Below, piece by piece: positions 1-11,701 of a stretch of DNA of 64,000 nucleotides. The stretch's first letter is position 1. Every line of letters begins with the position of its first letter. A program made the position numbers and the translations under genes. A model generated the notes under the pieces. The model had not been told where the DNA came from and made no database searches. It saw nothing but the letters and a program-made list of their open reading frames with translations. Location of the stretch: the NCBI GenBank assembly GCA_016169945.1, contig JADLSH010000387.1:2790001-2854000 (forward strand), in the 5' to 3' direction. Origin of the DNA: Trachythela sp. YZ-2020. Its lineage: Eukaryota; Cnidaria; Anthozoa; Malacalcyonacea; Clavulariidae.

Positions 1-435
1 GAGAATACAAAACAGAACCGAGCATATTAAAAGAAGAATTAAAAAGAAAACCCTCAAATCGTGAAGTTTTTCTCGATCAGGACGAATGGATCCCTAACTT
101 GACGGAAAGCTGAACAAATTGATGGCGATGAGGCGCGAGGATTATCCATCAAAGATTGGAAGAAAAGGTAAATTTTAAAAATATGAGAATATTCGCACTT
201 CAAGAAGGACTATAATTGTTCATCATATAATATATTAAGAACTGTGAAGAAAACAATCCGAAGTAATGGAATACGGAAGGGTCCAGAACTGCCTTTTTCA
301 ACTCCTTCACCCGCCAGAGGTAAAAGTTCCAAGCAAAGTATCGACTACCATCTTCCATTCAAGTGAGACCAAATGGCACAAGAGTGATGGCAAAAACATA
401 TCTTCGTTGGAAAATCTGATTTTCATCAGAATGAC
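1..435. other. Upstream region of the receptor remnant; no gene seen
   Basis: AT-rich sequence with only short open stretches. A signal-peptide exon for the downstream receptor was looked for and not found, so the 5' end of that gene is missing, degraded or outside the window. Confidence 0.5.
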
Positions 436-3384
436 TTGAAAGGAACAGCCAAAAGAGAAAATTTCGCTTCACTCACAACTCCACACATCCGAAACAGACG
501 TGAAATTGATTCGATCTCAGGAAGTAAGGTGAGTCAGACCGAATGCGCCAATTTTACGTTGACTATAAAGTACGAAGATGAATACAGAGCGGTATGGAAC
601 AACTTTTCAATGAGGTACCAAGATAGAGAGTACTATGATGACGAGTACAGAGTAACGGACGATGGTCTACAAGTTTGTAATTCTTCCAACCCCAGCTCTT
701 ATTCAACAAAGATGGCGGAAGTTGATTGCTTTGGAAAAGAAAACGATAGCTGCCAGACATTGTAATGTTTACTGTTTTCTTTAAACCTACTGAGCAAATT
801 TTCACAAGACAAGATTACGGAGTGATTCCTTGGACGTTTTGCGATTTGTTCAGCAAAGCTCAGTTTATCCTGAAAGTAAAGTACGGTGGACAATACAATG
901 TTTGGCAGAACTTTTCGCTGTTTTATAACAACAAGATGTACGATTATCGCGAATATCGATGCAGCCACGACAGTCTTGAAATGTGTGTTTCCAATGATTC
1001 AAGAGTTCAGGCTATTTGGGAATTCGTGGGAAAAGTTTAAAGACCGTTATAAATGCAACAACCAGGTATTGTATTACGCTGTGAATAAGCAGTTCACTGT
1101 CTATTCAGCATATAACGGTCAATATTTCACACGAAATGAATACTGATGGGGTGATATACGATAAACCTTATATATGCAAAGAAAAGTTGAGACCATACTC
1201 ATCAGAGTATACCAAGGAAGATCTATTAACATGTAGCGATTCAATCATCAATATAGAATGCAATAATGAATACAAAGTTTGGAATAACTTTTCAATACTC
1301 TATAAGAACAAGGTGTACGATTATACTGAGTATCGAGTTCTGAATGATAGCATAAAGATTTGTAATTCCACTGATAACTACGTACGGAATATTTGGAAAA
1401 TGCGTAACTCCTGGGTAAAGAAAGAAATGCATTATAAAATTTGTAATAAACGCATTAGCAGCAGCTTAAATTATTACATTGTGAGCAAGCAGTTCAATGT
1501 CTATTGGGCAGAATCTGAACAATATTTCGCAAGAAATGACTATGGGGTGATATACGGTAAGCCTTATATATGCAAAGAAAAGTTGAGACCATACTCATCA
1601 GAGTATGCCAAGGAAGATCTATTAACATGTAGCGATTCAATCATCAATACAGAATACAATAATGAATACAAAGTTTGGAATAACTTTTCAATACTCTATA
1701 AGAACAAGGTGTACGATTATACTGAGTATCAAGTTCTGAATGATAGTATAAAGATTTGTGACTCCACTGATAACTACGTACGGAATATTTGGAAACTGCG
1801 TATTGACTGGGTGAAGAAACAAATGCATCATAAAAGTTGTAATAAACGCATTAGCAGCAGCTTAAATTATTACGCTGTGAGCAAGCAGTTCAATGTCTAC
1901 TGGGCAGAATCTGAACAATATTTCACAAGAAATTACTATGGGGTGATAGGCGGTAAACCTTTTATATGCAAAGAAAAGTTGACACCCATATCAACAGAGT
2001 ATACCAAGGAAGATCTATTAACATGCAACAATTCAATCATCAATATAGAATACGATGATGAATACAAAGTTTGGAATAACTTTTCAATGCTCTATAAGAA
2101 CAAGATGCACGATTATACTGAGTATCGAGTTCTGAATGATAGCATAAAGATTTGTAACTCCACTGATAACTACGTACGGAATATTTGCAAACTGCGTAAT
2201 TACTTGATAAAGGCCTTGAAGTATTTTAAAAGTTGCAATAGATCCATTATTGCCAAGACGGACAAGCGAGCGTATTTCGCTGTACTTAAAGATTTAAAGC
2301 TGCAGGAAGTTACAATAAAATACCAAATCCACAAGAGTTATATTCACGAGTTCTACCGAAAGAAATACACTGAGCTTAAGGATTTTAAAGTTTTCAATTC
2401 GTCGTTAAAGCAGATTAAAACAAAGTACAATTATGGCGTGCTTGAAGGTAAATTTATAATATGTGAGGAAAAACTAATAAAACTTTCCATATCAGGTTTT
2501 GGACTGGCTTTTATAGCACCATTATGTGCTTTAGCGCTTCCTATTATTTGTTTGCTATTGTTGTTGATAGTTTATGGCATGCTTCCAGAACTGCGCACTC
2601 TTCCTGGTTTGAATTTGATGAGTTTAAGCTTCGCCTTTTTGTTCGCACTGACATATTATGTAGTATATTTGTCACTGTATCTACGTGTAGGTAAAGAGTT
2701 GAATATACCATGTGCCAAGCTGGAAAAATAACAAATAAGTTTATTACATATAGCATACTTATGAACGCAGCTGTTAATATCTATCACTTAAGAAAAACAT
2801 TTTATGGCAATACTCTGGTGAGATCTGATGTAAACAAGTTGAAAACCTTTTTGAAGTATAGTCTCTTTAGCTGGGGTGTTCCTGTCATTATAACTATTGT
2901 CTACACTGTACTTGTGAAGACAGATGTTTTAACGTTTTATCAACACAGAACTCAGGGATCGGTTTATTATGCCAATGGTCATAATATCCCTAATTGGTTG
3001 GATGTTATGGAAAGTTATGGTCTTCCATGTTGTCTTTTGTTGTACATAATTGTAACGTTCATCTTCACTGCTTATCGAATTCGCCAAAAACTCAAGGCAT
3101 GCAATAGCATTGCACAGAAATCGAATATTGTTAAGAATCGCAGAATCTTTGTCTTATTGCTTAAGCTGCAACCACCACTGCCACAAGCTGGTGTCCTCTT
3201 GTCATGGATTTTTGTTTATTTTTTGCGAACGGACGCGTTTTCCCGCGCTTTGCTAATTATGCTATGCATAAATTACTGTAGCACGTTGTTATTGACATTC
3301 GAGTTATACTTTTCTAAGAGTGCAGACATTGAAATGCTGCTTTATAGATTTAGATTAAAACGCTATTACTTTTCCAAGCAATAA
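436..3384 (+). pseudogene. Methuselah-like (class B type) seven-transmembrane receptor, multiply frameshifted
   Basis: Coding similarity runs through four frame changes: 436-765, 765-1040, 886-1146, 1136-2731 and 2710-3384. The N-terminal half is a tandemly repeated, Cys-containing, Tyr/Asn-rich ectodomain. Each repeat holds a core reading VWNNFS and ends in a GKPYICKEKL-type segment, like the Cys-containing end of Methuselah ectodomains. Hydrophobic TM1 begins near 2495, and TM2 (from about 2590) contains LPGLNLMSLSFAF, typical of secretin/Methuselah receptors. TM3 to TM7 lie in the last frame, including a TM4 with the conserved Trp and Pro (FSWGVP). No introns interrupt it. The last break lies in a run of five A residues near 2727, where one missing base would explain the shift; the N-terminal breaks are scattered and look like real decay. 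A receptor role at the plasma membrane is known for the family; this copy is probably dead. No ligand can be inferred. Confidence 0.62.
1136..2220 (+). repeat. 396-bp in-frame tandem repeats in the receptor ectodomain
   Basis: The block beginning GATCTATTAACATG recurs at about 1220, 1616 and 2012, exactly 396 bp (132 codons) apart. The first two copies differ at only a few bases, so this is recent internal duplication. More diverged units precede it at about 530-760 and 830-1135. The last copy is followed by a degenerate linker before TM1. Confidence 0.85.
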
Positions 3385-3418
3385 ATATGCAGAAATTATG
3401 ACAATTAAGTGAAAACAA

Positions 3419-4600
3419 ACAAATCAATCAAATCAATAAAAAAACTTTATTTAAACATGGTAAAATCTACAGTATGGTATAAAAATAACATTTTACAATA
3501 ACAATTTACTGATACAGAGACAATTTACACTTAGACTTTTACAAATATTAAAAACTACAACATGTTACTGATTTACAAGATTGCCGTGCGGGAGTCCGTA
3601 TCATATGGAAAATAGGTTGTCAATTTCTCTTTTGAATTGACTAAGAGAGCATATTGCTCGTACATTTTGAGGTAACTCATTCCACAGCACCGCCCCGTTA
3701 TAACTAAAACTTCGTTTACCGTAGTTCGTTCGCGGTTTTTGGCACCAATAAAGTGTTTTCAGAGTTTCTCAAATTGTATCCTGTGCTGCGGGATTGAAAC
3801 AATTCATGAAGATGTTGCGGAGTTAATTCGTTAATTGTTTTAAACATCAACATAGTTTTATGCTTTTTCCGCCGTGTTGAAAGATTATCCCAGCCCAGCT
3901 TACTAAAAAGGTCGCTGGAACTAGCATCATATCGAGATTTGGTGATGACCCTCACTGCCCTATTTTGCAATTTTTGCAATTTATCATTTAACGTGATATT
4001 TAAACCATCCCAAGCTGAACTACAGTAATCAAAGGCAGTGTTTGTATCTATAAATTGGCGCACCCGTTTAAGAGCTCCAATAGCTGATGCAATCTTTTTG
4101 GAAATATTTTCGACATGCCATGCCCATGTAAGGTGCTCATCGATTTGTAGGCCTAAGGATTTCGCTTCGTTAACTCTCTTGATAGCCTTTCCGTCAATTT
4201 CCACGCTTATGTGTTCGTTATTATGTACGAGTAATCGTTGACGAGACCCGATTATCATAAATTCCGTTTAGCGACGTTTAGACTCAGTCTATTAGTTAGT
4301 AGCCATTTATGAAGATTTTTCAATTCGGAATTAATTATTAGCTCAAGCTCCGTTACGGATTTTGCTGCGATGCTTATATTAGTGTCGTCAGCAAACATTC
4401 TTGGAGAGGCTCTGTTGAGACAATTAGGCAGATCATAAATATATATTAAGAACAATAGTCAATAGAGGTTCCAAGTTACTACCTTGTTGTACCCCACAGG
4501 TTATTTTAACAGCTTCAGATAACTCATTGACGCAACGTCTTTGACTGCGGTTACTTAGATATGATTCAAAGAATTATTTAAATAGTTATAAATTTTTATA
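3419..4600 (-). mobile_element. 5'-truncated non-LTR retrotransposon (CR1/jockey-like), RT remnant
   Basis: Read on the minus strand, about 4585-4450 gives the RT block around GVQQGS (usually GVPQGS). 4455-4255 gives the catalytic block with FADDT, and 4258-3716 gives the thumb and C-terminal part (KSLGLQID, RRKKHKTMLMFK). The frame changes between these blocks, so the ORF is dead. The 3' end lies near 3419-3440, where an AATC-rich simple tail adjoins the end of the receptor remnant. The endonuclease domain and 5' part are absent. Confidence 0.85.
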
Positions 4601-4724
4601 AATAGTTATTTACGGAGATTGTAGAGAAAACATGGCGGAGTGCTAATTAGATTGCAAGTACTTCATCTTATAGGGATATTTTGGATCGCTACCCTAATTC
4701 AAAACCTGGCCCAAAACATAACCC

Positions 4725-4837
4725 TTAACCCATTGGCTGGCAATGAGCCCAGATGCACCTTACTTTAGTATTGTACTCTGTCTAATGTCAGATGATTTTA
4801 CCCGTCAGTGGTTGGGTACTTCCAGTCAATGGGTTAA
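4725..4837. mobile_element. Short MITE-like hairpin element, copy 1
   Basis: It begins TTAACCCATTGGCTGG and ends TCAATGGGTTAA, giving terminal inverted repeats of about 10-16 bp around a 113-bp body. A sister copy lies 25 bp downstream. No coding capacity. Confidence 0.65.
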
Positions 4838-4862
4838 CAAAACTATCCGCCAGTGTCTCTTT

Positions 4863-4973
4863 TTAACCCATTATATGGCAGTGCACCCAGATGCGCCCTA
4901 CTAGTATTTTACTCTTTCTAACGCCAGATGATTTTACTCGTCAGTGGTAAGGTACTGCCAGTTAATGGGTTAA
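4863..4973. mobile_element. Short MITE-like hairpin element, copy 2
   Basis: It begins TTAACCCATTATATGGCAG and ends CTGCCAGTTAATGGGTTAA, with inverted repeats of about 19 bp. The body matches copy 1 (shared CAGATGATTTTAC and CGTCAGTGG) with roughly 20 percent divergence. Two copies in tandem suggest a local duplication or repeated targeting. Confidence 0.65.
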
Positions 4974-5194
4974 TCTAAAACACAAACAATTGCGAATGTG
5001 AGAAAATATATCCTAGCAAGAACAAGTTATTCGGATTCGACCTCTGGAAAACCGCTGACCAGAATGATTGTGGTTTCCATATCACAGCGGTCACGTGCTG
5101 ATCATGTTATAGCTATAAATTGTCATTACGAGAATTGCGTGATATTCAGTTGCTATTCTGTCAAGAAATAGGAAGGATTTTAATATTTCTATAA

Positions 5195-6165
5195 GGCACC
5201 GTTCATTATTAAAGAGGGGGGTGGGCTGGTGGATTTGGTGGGTGGGTCAAAGTTTTAAAAATGGTTTTTGGGGGTGGGTCAGGGTAATTATACCTAAGGA
5301 AAGGGGGTGGGCCTACCTGATTTTTATATAAATTTTTAAGGACCATAGTAAAATCGCACAAAGCCTGGGTACCAGGTTGAAATCGCACACTCATTGAAAT
5401 TTACTAACATTGACGGATTTTCTGGGGGGGTGCGGGGGGGGATGCAACTCCCCCAAGCGAAACGTTCACCCCTCAAAAAAATGTTCAACCCCCCCAATTT
5501 TCACCATAATAAATAGTCCAACATGCAACCCTATAGAACCCTATGGGGGTTTACAGGACCTGCCAAATTCATTGACTTGACAACTTCAAAAACCTTAGTT
5601 TTTTGCTTCGAATGCCTTCTGATGTGCTCTAGAAACCTTGATTTTTTTCAAAATTTCCCCGGGGTGCTTTGCTTTCTAGCCTCCTACTAGCGGCTCCAAC
5701 CCTGGACCTCACTGGGGGCTGAGTCCTGCAGCACAACGTTTGGTTACGCCTTGTGTTACCTCACCAGCTCACCCCCTAAAATTTCTGGCACCCCCCTAGT
5801 AATAAATATGAAAATCCGTCTATGCTTAATAATGCAGCCATCTGGGAAAAGTAAAAAGTACAAATGAAGTTTTTCATTTTAAAAAACGTTTTATCACTCA
5901 AAGATATTTGTTTCTATTTCTAAACAATTGGTCCAGTTTTATCATATTTTACAATAATCAATATTTTTCTTTCAAATGGATATACGTGTATCTTGATAGG
6001 GGGAAATTAATCAAACTATATTGGGGGTGGGCCATGAATTTGTGTTAAATGACATGGGGTGGGCCAGAAAAATTTAACCGTTGTTCATGGATGGATCAAG
6101 AAAATATTGTAAATCAATGCTGCAAAATTACCGCCCCCCCCCCCTCTTAAATAATGAACGGTCCC
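5195..6165. mobile_element. MITE of about 970 bp with G/C-run terminal inverted repeats
   Basis: Left end GGCACCGTTCATTATTAAAG then a G run; right end a C run then CTCTTAAATAATGAACGG followed by TCCC. TAA flanks both sides (5192-5194 and 6166-6168), a possible target duplication. The interior is rich in G and C homopolymers and has no credible ORF. Confidence 0.7.
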
Positions 6166-6239
6166 TAAAGCCGCTGCGTTTCTCAGCTAAGCTGTTTACA
6201 TCCGAACAAAAATAATTATTATTTTGCCTTTTTTTACAG

Positions 6240-6364
6240 AGAAAAGAACCATCGACTTCTATCCAATTCGAGAAAATCGATTCACGATGGAATGCGTGCA
6301 GCTCATGCAGTATAAAACGTATGGAAGCAAAAACGGCGAGTTTGACATTTTAAGGATTCAATAG
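6240..6364 (+). other. Possible terminal exon of an unknown gene
   Basis: A long pyrimidine tract ends in TTTTTTTACAG at 6239. The following 120 bases after a 2-nt phase read as a compositionally normal peptide (DFYPIRENRF, then GEFDILRIQ) to a TAG stop at 6362. No partner exon was recognised upstream, and the preceding kilobase is a MITE. A second frame is open for 37 codons. Treat as a candidate only. Confidence 0.3.
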
Positions 6365-6573
6365 TGTTCGGCGATTATAAACAAAGCTTGCGGTTTGAAA
6401 TGTCTTTTAGAAAATTTTTAGGGATTTGTGTACGCTCATGTTATGACCAAGTATAATCCCAGGCCAGAGATCCCAGGCTGAGATTCTCAGGGTCAGTCGT
6501 CAGAGCAAGGCGAGGCGATCAACATTGATCAATATCTGCCTCCTCCGCAGGCTCTTCAACATATGTTAATATA

Positions 6574-7408
6574 CCAGGTGTCCCAAAAAAAAGTATCGGT
6601 GTTTGATTTAATGTAGCGCAAAACCTGCAACAGATATTTCACTCAGACAAGTTTTACTGTATTCAAAAAGGGCTAACTTAAATTTTGGTATATAACCCTT
6701 GAATTTTGATGCAATATTGACCGAGATACAGATGTTGCAAGTTGCGGTACGTTTTTAAAATTAGTGAAAAATCGAGAAAAAACGGCTTATTAAATTGATT
6801 TGAAAACAGTTGTCATTTTATCACGAGTATTGTCATTTTCAATAAAGTTAACTTTAACTTCACATTATTTCCTAGTAGATTTACTATTTTGCTAGTCTTT
6901 TGTAACCCTTGGGAATAAAAATGGAATAATAATACACATTGAAATAAAATTTAATTAAAAACATTGAAGACAGCTTTGTGCATGAGGCAATTGTTTTGGC
7001 ATGTGAAACTTTGGATGAAGAACTGATCCAAAATTCTTTTGGCATGGTTTCCACAGCAAGACGGTGTATTCATGCGCAAAGACGAGAATTTCCAGATGAT
7101 CAAATATTGATCTTTGGAACAATATCGTTGTACATGCGCGTTCTTTTGACCACATAGAAGTATTTATCAAGTCTAACCAAATAGACCTTTGATGGGGCCG
7201 TTTTATGCTAATTTTAGCAATTTCAAAAATGCTTACTCAAATTCAAACATCTGTATCTCGGTCAATATTGCATCAAAATTCAAATGTTATATACGAAAAT
7301 TTAAGTTAGCCCTTTTTAAATATAATGAAATTTATTTAAGTAAAATACGTGTTGTAGTTTTTACGAAATATTAACTCAAACAGCGATACTTTTTTTTGGG
7401 ACACCCGG
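6574..7408 (+). mobile_element. Non-autonomous Tc1/mariner derivative with transposase C-terminal remnant
   Basis: Termini CCAGGTGTCCC followed by an A run and GTATCG, and the mirror CGATAC, T run, GGGACACCCGG; TA flanks both ends (6572-6573 and 7409-7410). Inverted similarity continues inward for roughly 190 bp (the GACCGAGATACAGATGTTGC block and its mirror near 7235-7280). On the plus strand about 6975-7110 reads like the extreme C-terminus of mariner transposases (ACETLDEELI, then RRCIHAQRREF). The catalytic core is deleted. Confidence 0.82.
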
Positions 7409-7410
7409 TA

Positions 7411-8935
7411 GTATATAATTATATAGATCAAATATAAATATCAGTAATTATAGATCAGTGGTTCGGAGTGCGCGGGCACTGCAAGCCCGATAAAGGCGCA
7501 CGCCCGCAACTAAGGACGAGCGCGCAAAGGGAATCCCTCCCCTTCCGCAATCCCTCCCCTTCCCATCTTTCCGCGCGCCCCCATTAATTATTCTAATTAT
7601 TCGTTTTCCTCGTTAATTATTCGTTTTTTCCTCATTAGTTATTTGTTAGCAAGCGACTGGGGACGAGGCAGGATCAATATAGTCAACATACTTCATACGT
7701 TATAAATTTAACCCTCAAATTAAATTTACCCTCACAATAAATTTATTCTCACAATAAAGAAATTTCAAGTGGAAGCACTGTTGACACAACACAACAAATT
7801 ATTTGCAACAATATTTATACAATAATAGTGATTCAGATTGCGACAAGTATCTCAATATTTTTATATAATTTACAGGCGAATTCACCAAATTAAACCTAGG
7901 ATTTTTCTCAGTCGAGGTAAGCTCATATCATGCGCTACAATAAACTACGATCGAAATTGTATATAGGATAAATATATGATTCCTACTAACTTCCAGTCTA
8001 AGAAGGGCCTTCGCTCGAAACGTCGAAGTTCTTATTGTATTTTTCAGGTAGTTTTACACAACAGTCAACCGCCGTATAAATATACGATAGTCTGTGTGAA
8101 TATGCTTGTGTGAAATGTATGTGTAAAAATGCAATAATATAGTTAAGTAAGTCAAGCAGCATCCTAAGTTTAGGCTCCTAAGTCTCCTATTAAAGCACGT
8201 GTAAATAGAGAGGGGGGTGGGGGGTGGTGGTTGGCAGGGTTTGACAGGCGGCGACGCCAGTTTTCTGTCGGTTGTATAGCAATCCAGTTGTCAGCATATC
8301 TAATCATCGCCTGCAATGCTGGCAGTTTTAAGAACTTAAGGAGTTGAGGGGCAGGCAGGCAAAAGTCAAGTAATATTGTCAAACACATGCTGTGATGCTG
8401 ATAGAGATTTTATTGGAAACCCTGGGGAGGAGGACTGGAGGGTGAGCCAGATTAGAAATCTCGTGTAGACAATTTTTTCCTGGCGCACACTTGTTGGTCA
8501 TTTTCATCCACACCCCACACTTTTAAGACAGGTTCACTTGCCCGCACACTTTGGTAATATTGGTAAAAGAAATTCTAGTAAAATTGTACATTTGAACCCA
8601 CAAAAAAAGAACTGCCTGTGCAAACTGTGTGCTGCCCATGCAAAATGGTAGTCAAAATTCAATCTTGCATGTTTTATAAACTTTCCAATATGGACTCTAT
8701 CTGAATCTGATTCCTACAGATAAAATTGGCACCTGACCAAATCTATTCATGCTCAACCCTTTTGAGGTGAGGGATTGCTTTCATTTAAAAATTATCCCTG
8801 CCATTTTGGTATCTGTGTGTGCACAGATATATTGCCATTGTGTTGTTACTTTGTTAAGATCAGTGGATGCACTTTATAACTGGAGTGATATTTTCAATAT
8901 GGCAACTGATTAGCTTGAGTGTGGTCAATATCAAC
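7411..8935. other. Intergenic, no gene recognised
   Basis: Contains a GC-rich patch (about 7450-7580) with repeated CCCTCCCCTTCC, and a G-rich run near 8210-8230. The minus-strand ORF at 8170-8388 has no recognisable domain. I see no exon with convincing splice signals. Confidence 0.5.
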
Positions 8936-9291
8936 AAGTTTTGATTGGATGATAGTCCGTGATGATTGATGAAGGTGAATGATGTTTGGTGTTGGTCAAT
9001 GATGGTTATTATGGTGGATGATAATTGATGATATTATATGTTGGTAGATGCTGCTATATGATGTTGATAATGGTTGATAATGCTAGATTAGGGTAGATGA
9101 TGGTTGTGATAGTGGATGATGATGTATATGGTGCTAAACTATGTTAGATTAGAGAGATGCTACTTAATTATGGAAGATGATGCTATATATTGTTGATGAT
9201 GGTTGATAATGCTAGATTAAGGTAGTTGATGGTGGTCGATGAGTGAATGATAATGGTATATGGTGCTAAATTATGCTAGATTAGAGAGATG
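8936..9291. repeat. Degenerate GATG/TGAT-rich tandem repeat with a longer period of about 130 bp
   Basis: The tract is dominated by variants of TGATGATGG and GGTAGATG. On top of this, a block (GCTATAT, GGTTGATAATGCTAGATTA, TATGGTGCTAAA, TTAGAGAGATG) occurs twice, at about 9053-9160 and 9182-9291. Confidence 0.75.
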
Positions 9292-9594
9292 TATTTATTA
9301 AAATTGATGCTAAAATAGTGCCAGTAACTTGCTGTTTTCTCGTTCGGTTGTTTCTGTGCCGCCTATACCCTCCTGCGGAGAGAGGAGAGTTGTGTTGGGG
9401 GGTGTGGCAGAGGTGAGACCCTGTGAGACCTATATGTAAGCCTATGCTGGAAAACAGGCGTCGGTGTTGCCCTAAGGTTATACGCTAGTCAATGTATTTT
9501 AAGAACACTCTGGCATGTTTAATGATAAATAGTACGTGCAGAAGTGTATATGCAAGCTTTTCTTACTTGTTCATTTTAGAGAGACTAATAGACT

Positions 9595-11079
9595 ATGTTT
9601 GCGGAGGTAGCAACATCACTGTTCCTAGTTTGGCTTGTCTGGTACTTTGTAACCACCTACCTGGAGAGAAGAACACTACCACCTGGACCGTTCCCGTTTC
9701 CATGGATTGGAAACTTACCAGTCTTACTAACATACCCCGTCAATCCACTGAGAAAACTAAGGCAGAAGTATGGAGACATTTTCACCATGACTTTTCTCAG
9801 AGGAAACACTGTTTTCTTAAACACCGCGACTCTCGTGCGAGAAGCGAGGCTTGCAAGAAAAGACGATGTTGTAGGCATTTTAACTGAATATTTTTATCCA
9901 ATGAATCTCATCGTAGGTTCAAATGACCTGATTTATGCAGACTATGGTACAGTTTATTTGTTTCGTAGGAAAGTATTCATGTCAGCCATGCATATGTTTG
10001 GAACGGGAATCGAGCAAGCAGAAGAGAGGGTAGGGCATGCGGTAAGATCTGCTCTTGATAAAATTGAATCACTAAAAGGCGAGCCGTTCTCACCAAAGGA
10101 CCTTGCCGCGTCAGCAATTCTCATTCAGCTTTGGGAATGGATCACGTCCAAGAAAGTATCCTTCGATGATCCGACCATCAAATCTCTTTTCGACTTTCGT
10201 GACATACTCGTGAAACAAAGTTGGCAAAGCTCCCTGTACGAGTTGGTACCATTTCAATCTTATCTACCCACAGAGTTTAATCGAAACATAAAACAAGCTC
10301 AAGAGATTAAAAACATGATATTTCCCCCGGAGTTCAAAGCCCACTTGGAGACCTACATCCCAGGTGTTATACGTGATATGACCGATAGCTTTATTAGTGC
10401 TTACGAAAAGGAGATTGCGAAAGAGAGCGGTAAAGATGTTGGATCTATAAATGATATCCCTGGTTTAATGTTGGACGTTGCATTGGCTGGCTCGGATACA
10501 ACATCTGCAACTGTGGCATGGTTTATTTTGTACATGGTTTTACATCCAGATATTCAGGCGAAAATTCATGCCGAACTTGATCAAGTAGTGGGTAATGAGC
10601 GCTTACCATGCTGGCAGGATGCTAAGGACATGCATTATCTGCAAGCCACTCTATGTGAAGTACTACGAAGGTCAAGTCCAGCTCCCGCAGTACGTGCAAA
10701 CACCGTCCGCGATGTAACACTAGGCGGTTATCAAATTCCAAAAGGAACATTAGTGGTTTTTAATTTCAGTGAAGTTCATCTAGACGAGCGAGAATGGTCT
10801 CAGCCTGATAAATTTAGGCCGGGACGATTTCTCGATGCTGATGGTAAATTTGTTGGTTGGACCGCTTTCCATGGTTTTATGCCATTCAGTCTTGGTCGCA
10901 GAGAATGTGCGGGGATGAGATTTGCCAAGATCATGATGTTTACGTTTACGGCTACGTTACTACATCAGTTCAAGATTGAGTTACCAGATGGTGCGGAAAA
11001 ACCCAGCAGTGAACCCCCAGGCGTTCAAATCGTTACATCTCCAAAAGATTTTCAAGTTGTTGCGAAGAAACGAAGTTGA
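9595..11079 (+). CDS. Cytochrome P450 monooxygenase, microsomal type, intronless and intact
   Basis: 494 residues, the usual P450 length, from an ATG with stops upstream. It has an N-terminal membrane anchor (about residues 7-20) and a Pro-rich hinge PPGPFPFP (29-36). The oxygen-binding I-helix motif AGSDTT is at 298-303, and the K-helix ExxR is EVLR at 355-358. The PxRF-region block is FRPGRF (407-412), with Gly where Glu is usual. The heme-thiolate loop is FSLGRRECAG (431-440), with Cys438 as axial ligand. All core residues are present, so an NADPH-P450-reductase-dependent ER enzyme is expected. The layout resembles the animal CYP1/2/17 clan (inference); the substrate is unknown. One oddity is that the C-helix Trp of WxxxR is Tyr121 (YGTVYLFRR). 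Absence of introns suggests a retrocopy origin or a lineage-wide intronless clan. No paralogue lies nearby, and no close AATAAA was found after the stop. Confidence 0.95.
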   Translation: MFAEVATSLFLVWLVWYFVTTYLERRTLPPGPFPFPWIGNLPVLLTYPVNPLRKLRQKYGDIFTMTFLRGNTVFLNTATLVREARLARKDDVVGILTEYFYPMNLIVGSNDLIYADYGTVYLFRRKVFMSAMHMFGTGIEQAEERVGHAVRSALDKIESLKGEPFSPKDLAASAILIQLWEWITSKKVSFDDPTIKSLFDFRDILVKQSWQSSLYELVPFQSYLPTEFNRNIKQAQEIKNMIFPPEFKAHLETYIPGVIRDMTDSFISAYEKEIAKESGKDVGSINDIPGLMLDVALAGSDTTSATVAWFILYMVLHPDIQAKIHAELDQVVGNERLPCWQDAKDMHYLQATLCEVLRRSSPAPAVRANTVRDVTLGGYQIPKGTLVVFNFSEVHLDEREWSQPDKFRPGRFLDADGKFVGWTAFHGFMPFSLGRRECAGMRFAKIMMFTFTATLLHQFKIELPDGAEKPSSEPPGVQIVTSPKDFQVVAKKRS

Positions 11080-11494
11080 TTGGATAAAAGTATTGAGGTA
11101 TATACATGCATGAAAAGACTTCAAAGCTTGCAAAATATATACAATGACAATGTCGAGACGCTTTCCAAGCTAGTGTGGTAACATAGATTATTAAGAGTAT
11201 ACAAGACTAATTCACTTTTCAATATTACCTATACCACGTGCATATATGCATTCGTATAGAATGGCAAAAATATTCAGCGACTGTAAAATTGTGAAAATAC
11301 TGATATTTTGGTCGGAAGACAACTATTAAATCATGGCATTATCCATAATCATCCTCGAGCTACGGCGCCAAGCGCCGTGCGAGGGAACTAATTCCGCTCG
11401 GAGATTTGTGAACATAGCGGAATGCAAAGTTCAAAAGTTGTTCGCCATTTTTTTTTGTCATGCGCGAGTTTCAGCCGAGAGAAAATCAGGGTTG
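11080..11494. other. P450 3' flank, no further gene
   Basis: AT-rich. The ORF at 11333-11584 runs into a foldback repeat and has no recognisable domain, so it is not called as a gene. Confidence 0.5.
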
Positions 11495-11701
11495 AGAAAT
11501 AGAAAACAGTTTTTCCTGTGTTTCTATACAGTTATAGAACTCTATACAGTTATAGAACAGGTAGTTTGGGAGAACTCGAAATAACGTGGAAAAACTCGGC
11601 CTACGGGCTCGTTTTCCCACTGATTATTTCTCGTTCTCCCAAACTCTCCCAAGCGTGTTTCTATAACTGTATAGAAACACGGAAAATGTTTTCTATTTCT
11701 T
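11495..11701. mobile_element. Foldback (palindromic) MITE of about 207 bp
   Basis: The arm AGAAATAGAAAACAG ... GTTTCTATACAGTTATAG is mirrored by CTATAACTGTATAGAAAC ... TTTCTATTTCT. The arms also share the TTTGGGAGA / TCTCCCAAA block and meet at a small central hairpin (CTCGGCCTACGGGCTCG). Confidence 0.8.

Noticed and set aside
4978..5092. Cys-containing open stretch (KNKLFGFDLWKTADQND region) as an exon
   Set aside because: No splice acceptor or donor could be placed and it ends in a stop without a recognisable domain.
9492..9887. Plus-strand ORF overlapping the P450 start, and the antisense ORF at 9657-9878
   Set aside because: Both are frame shadows of the P450 coding sequence.
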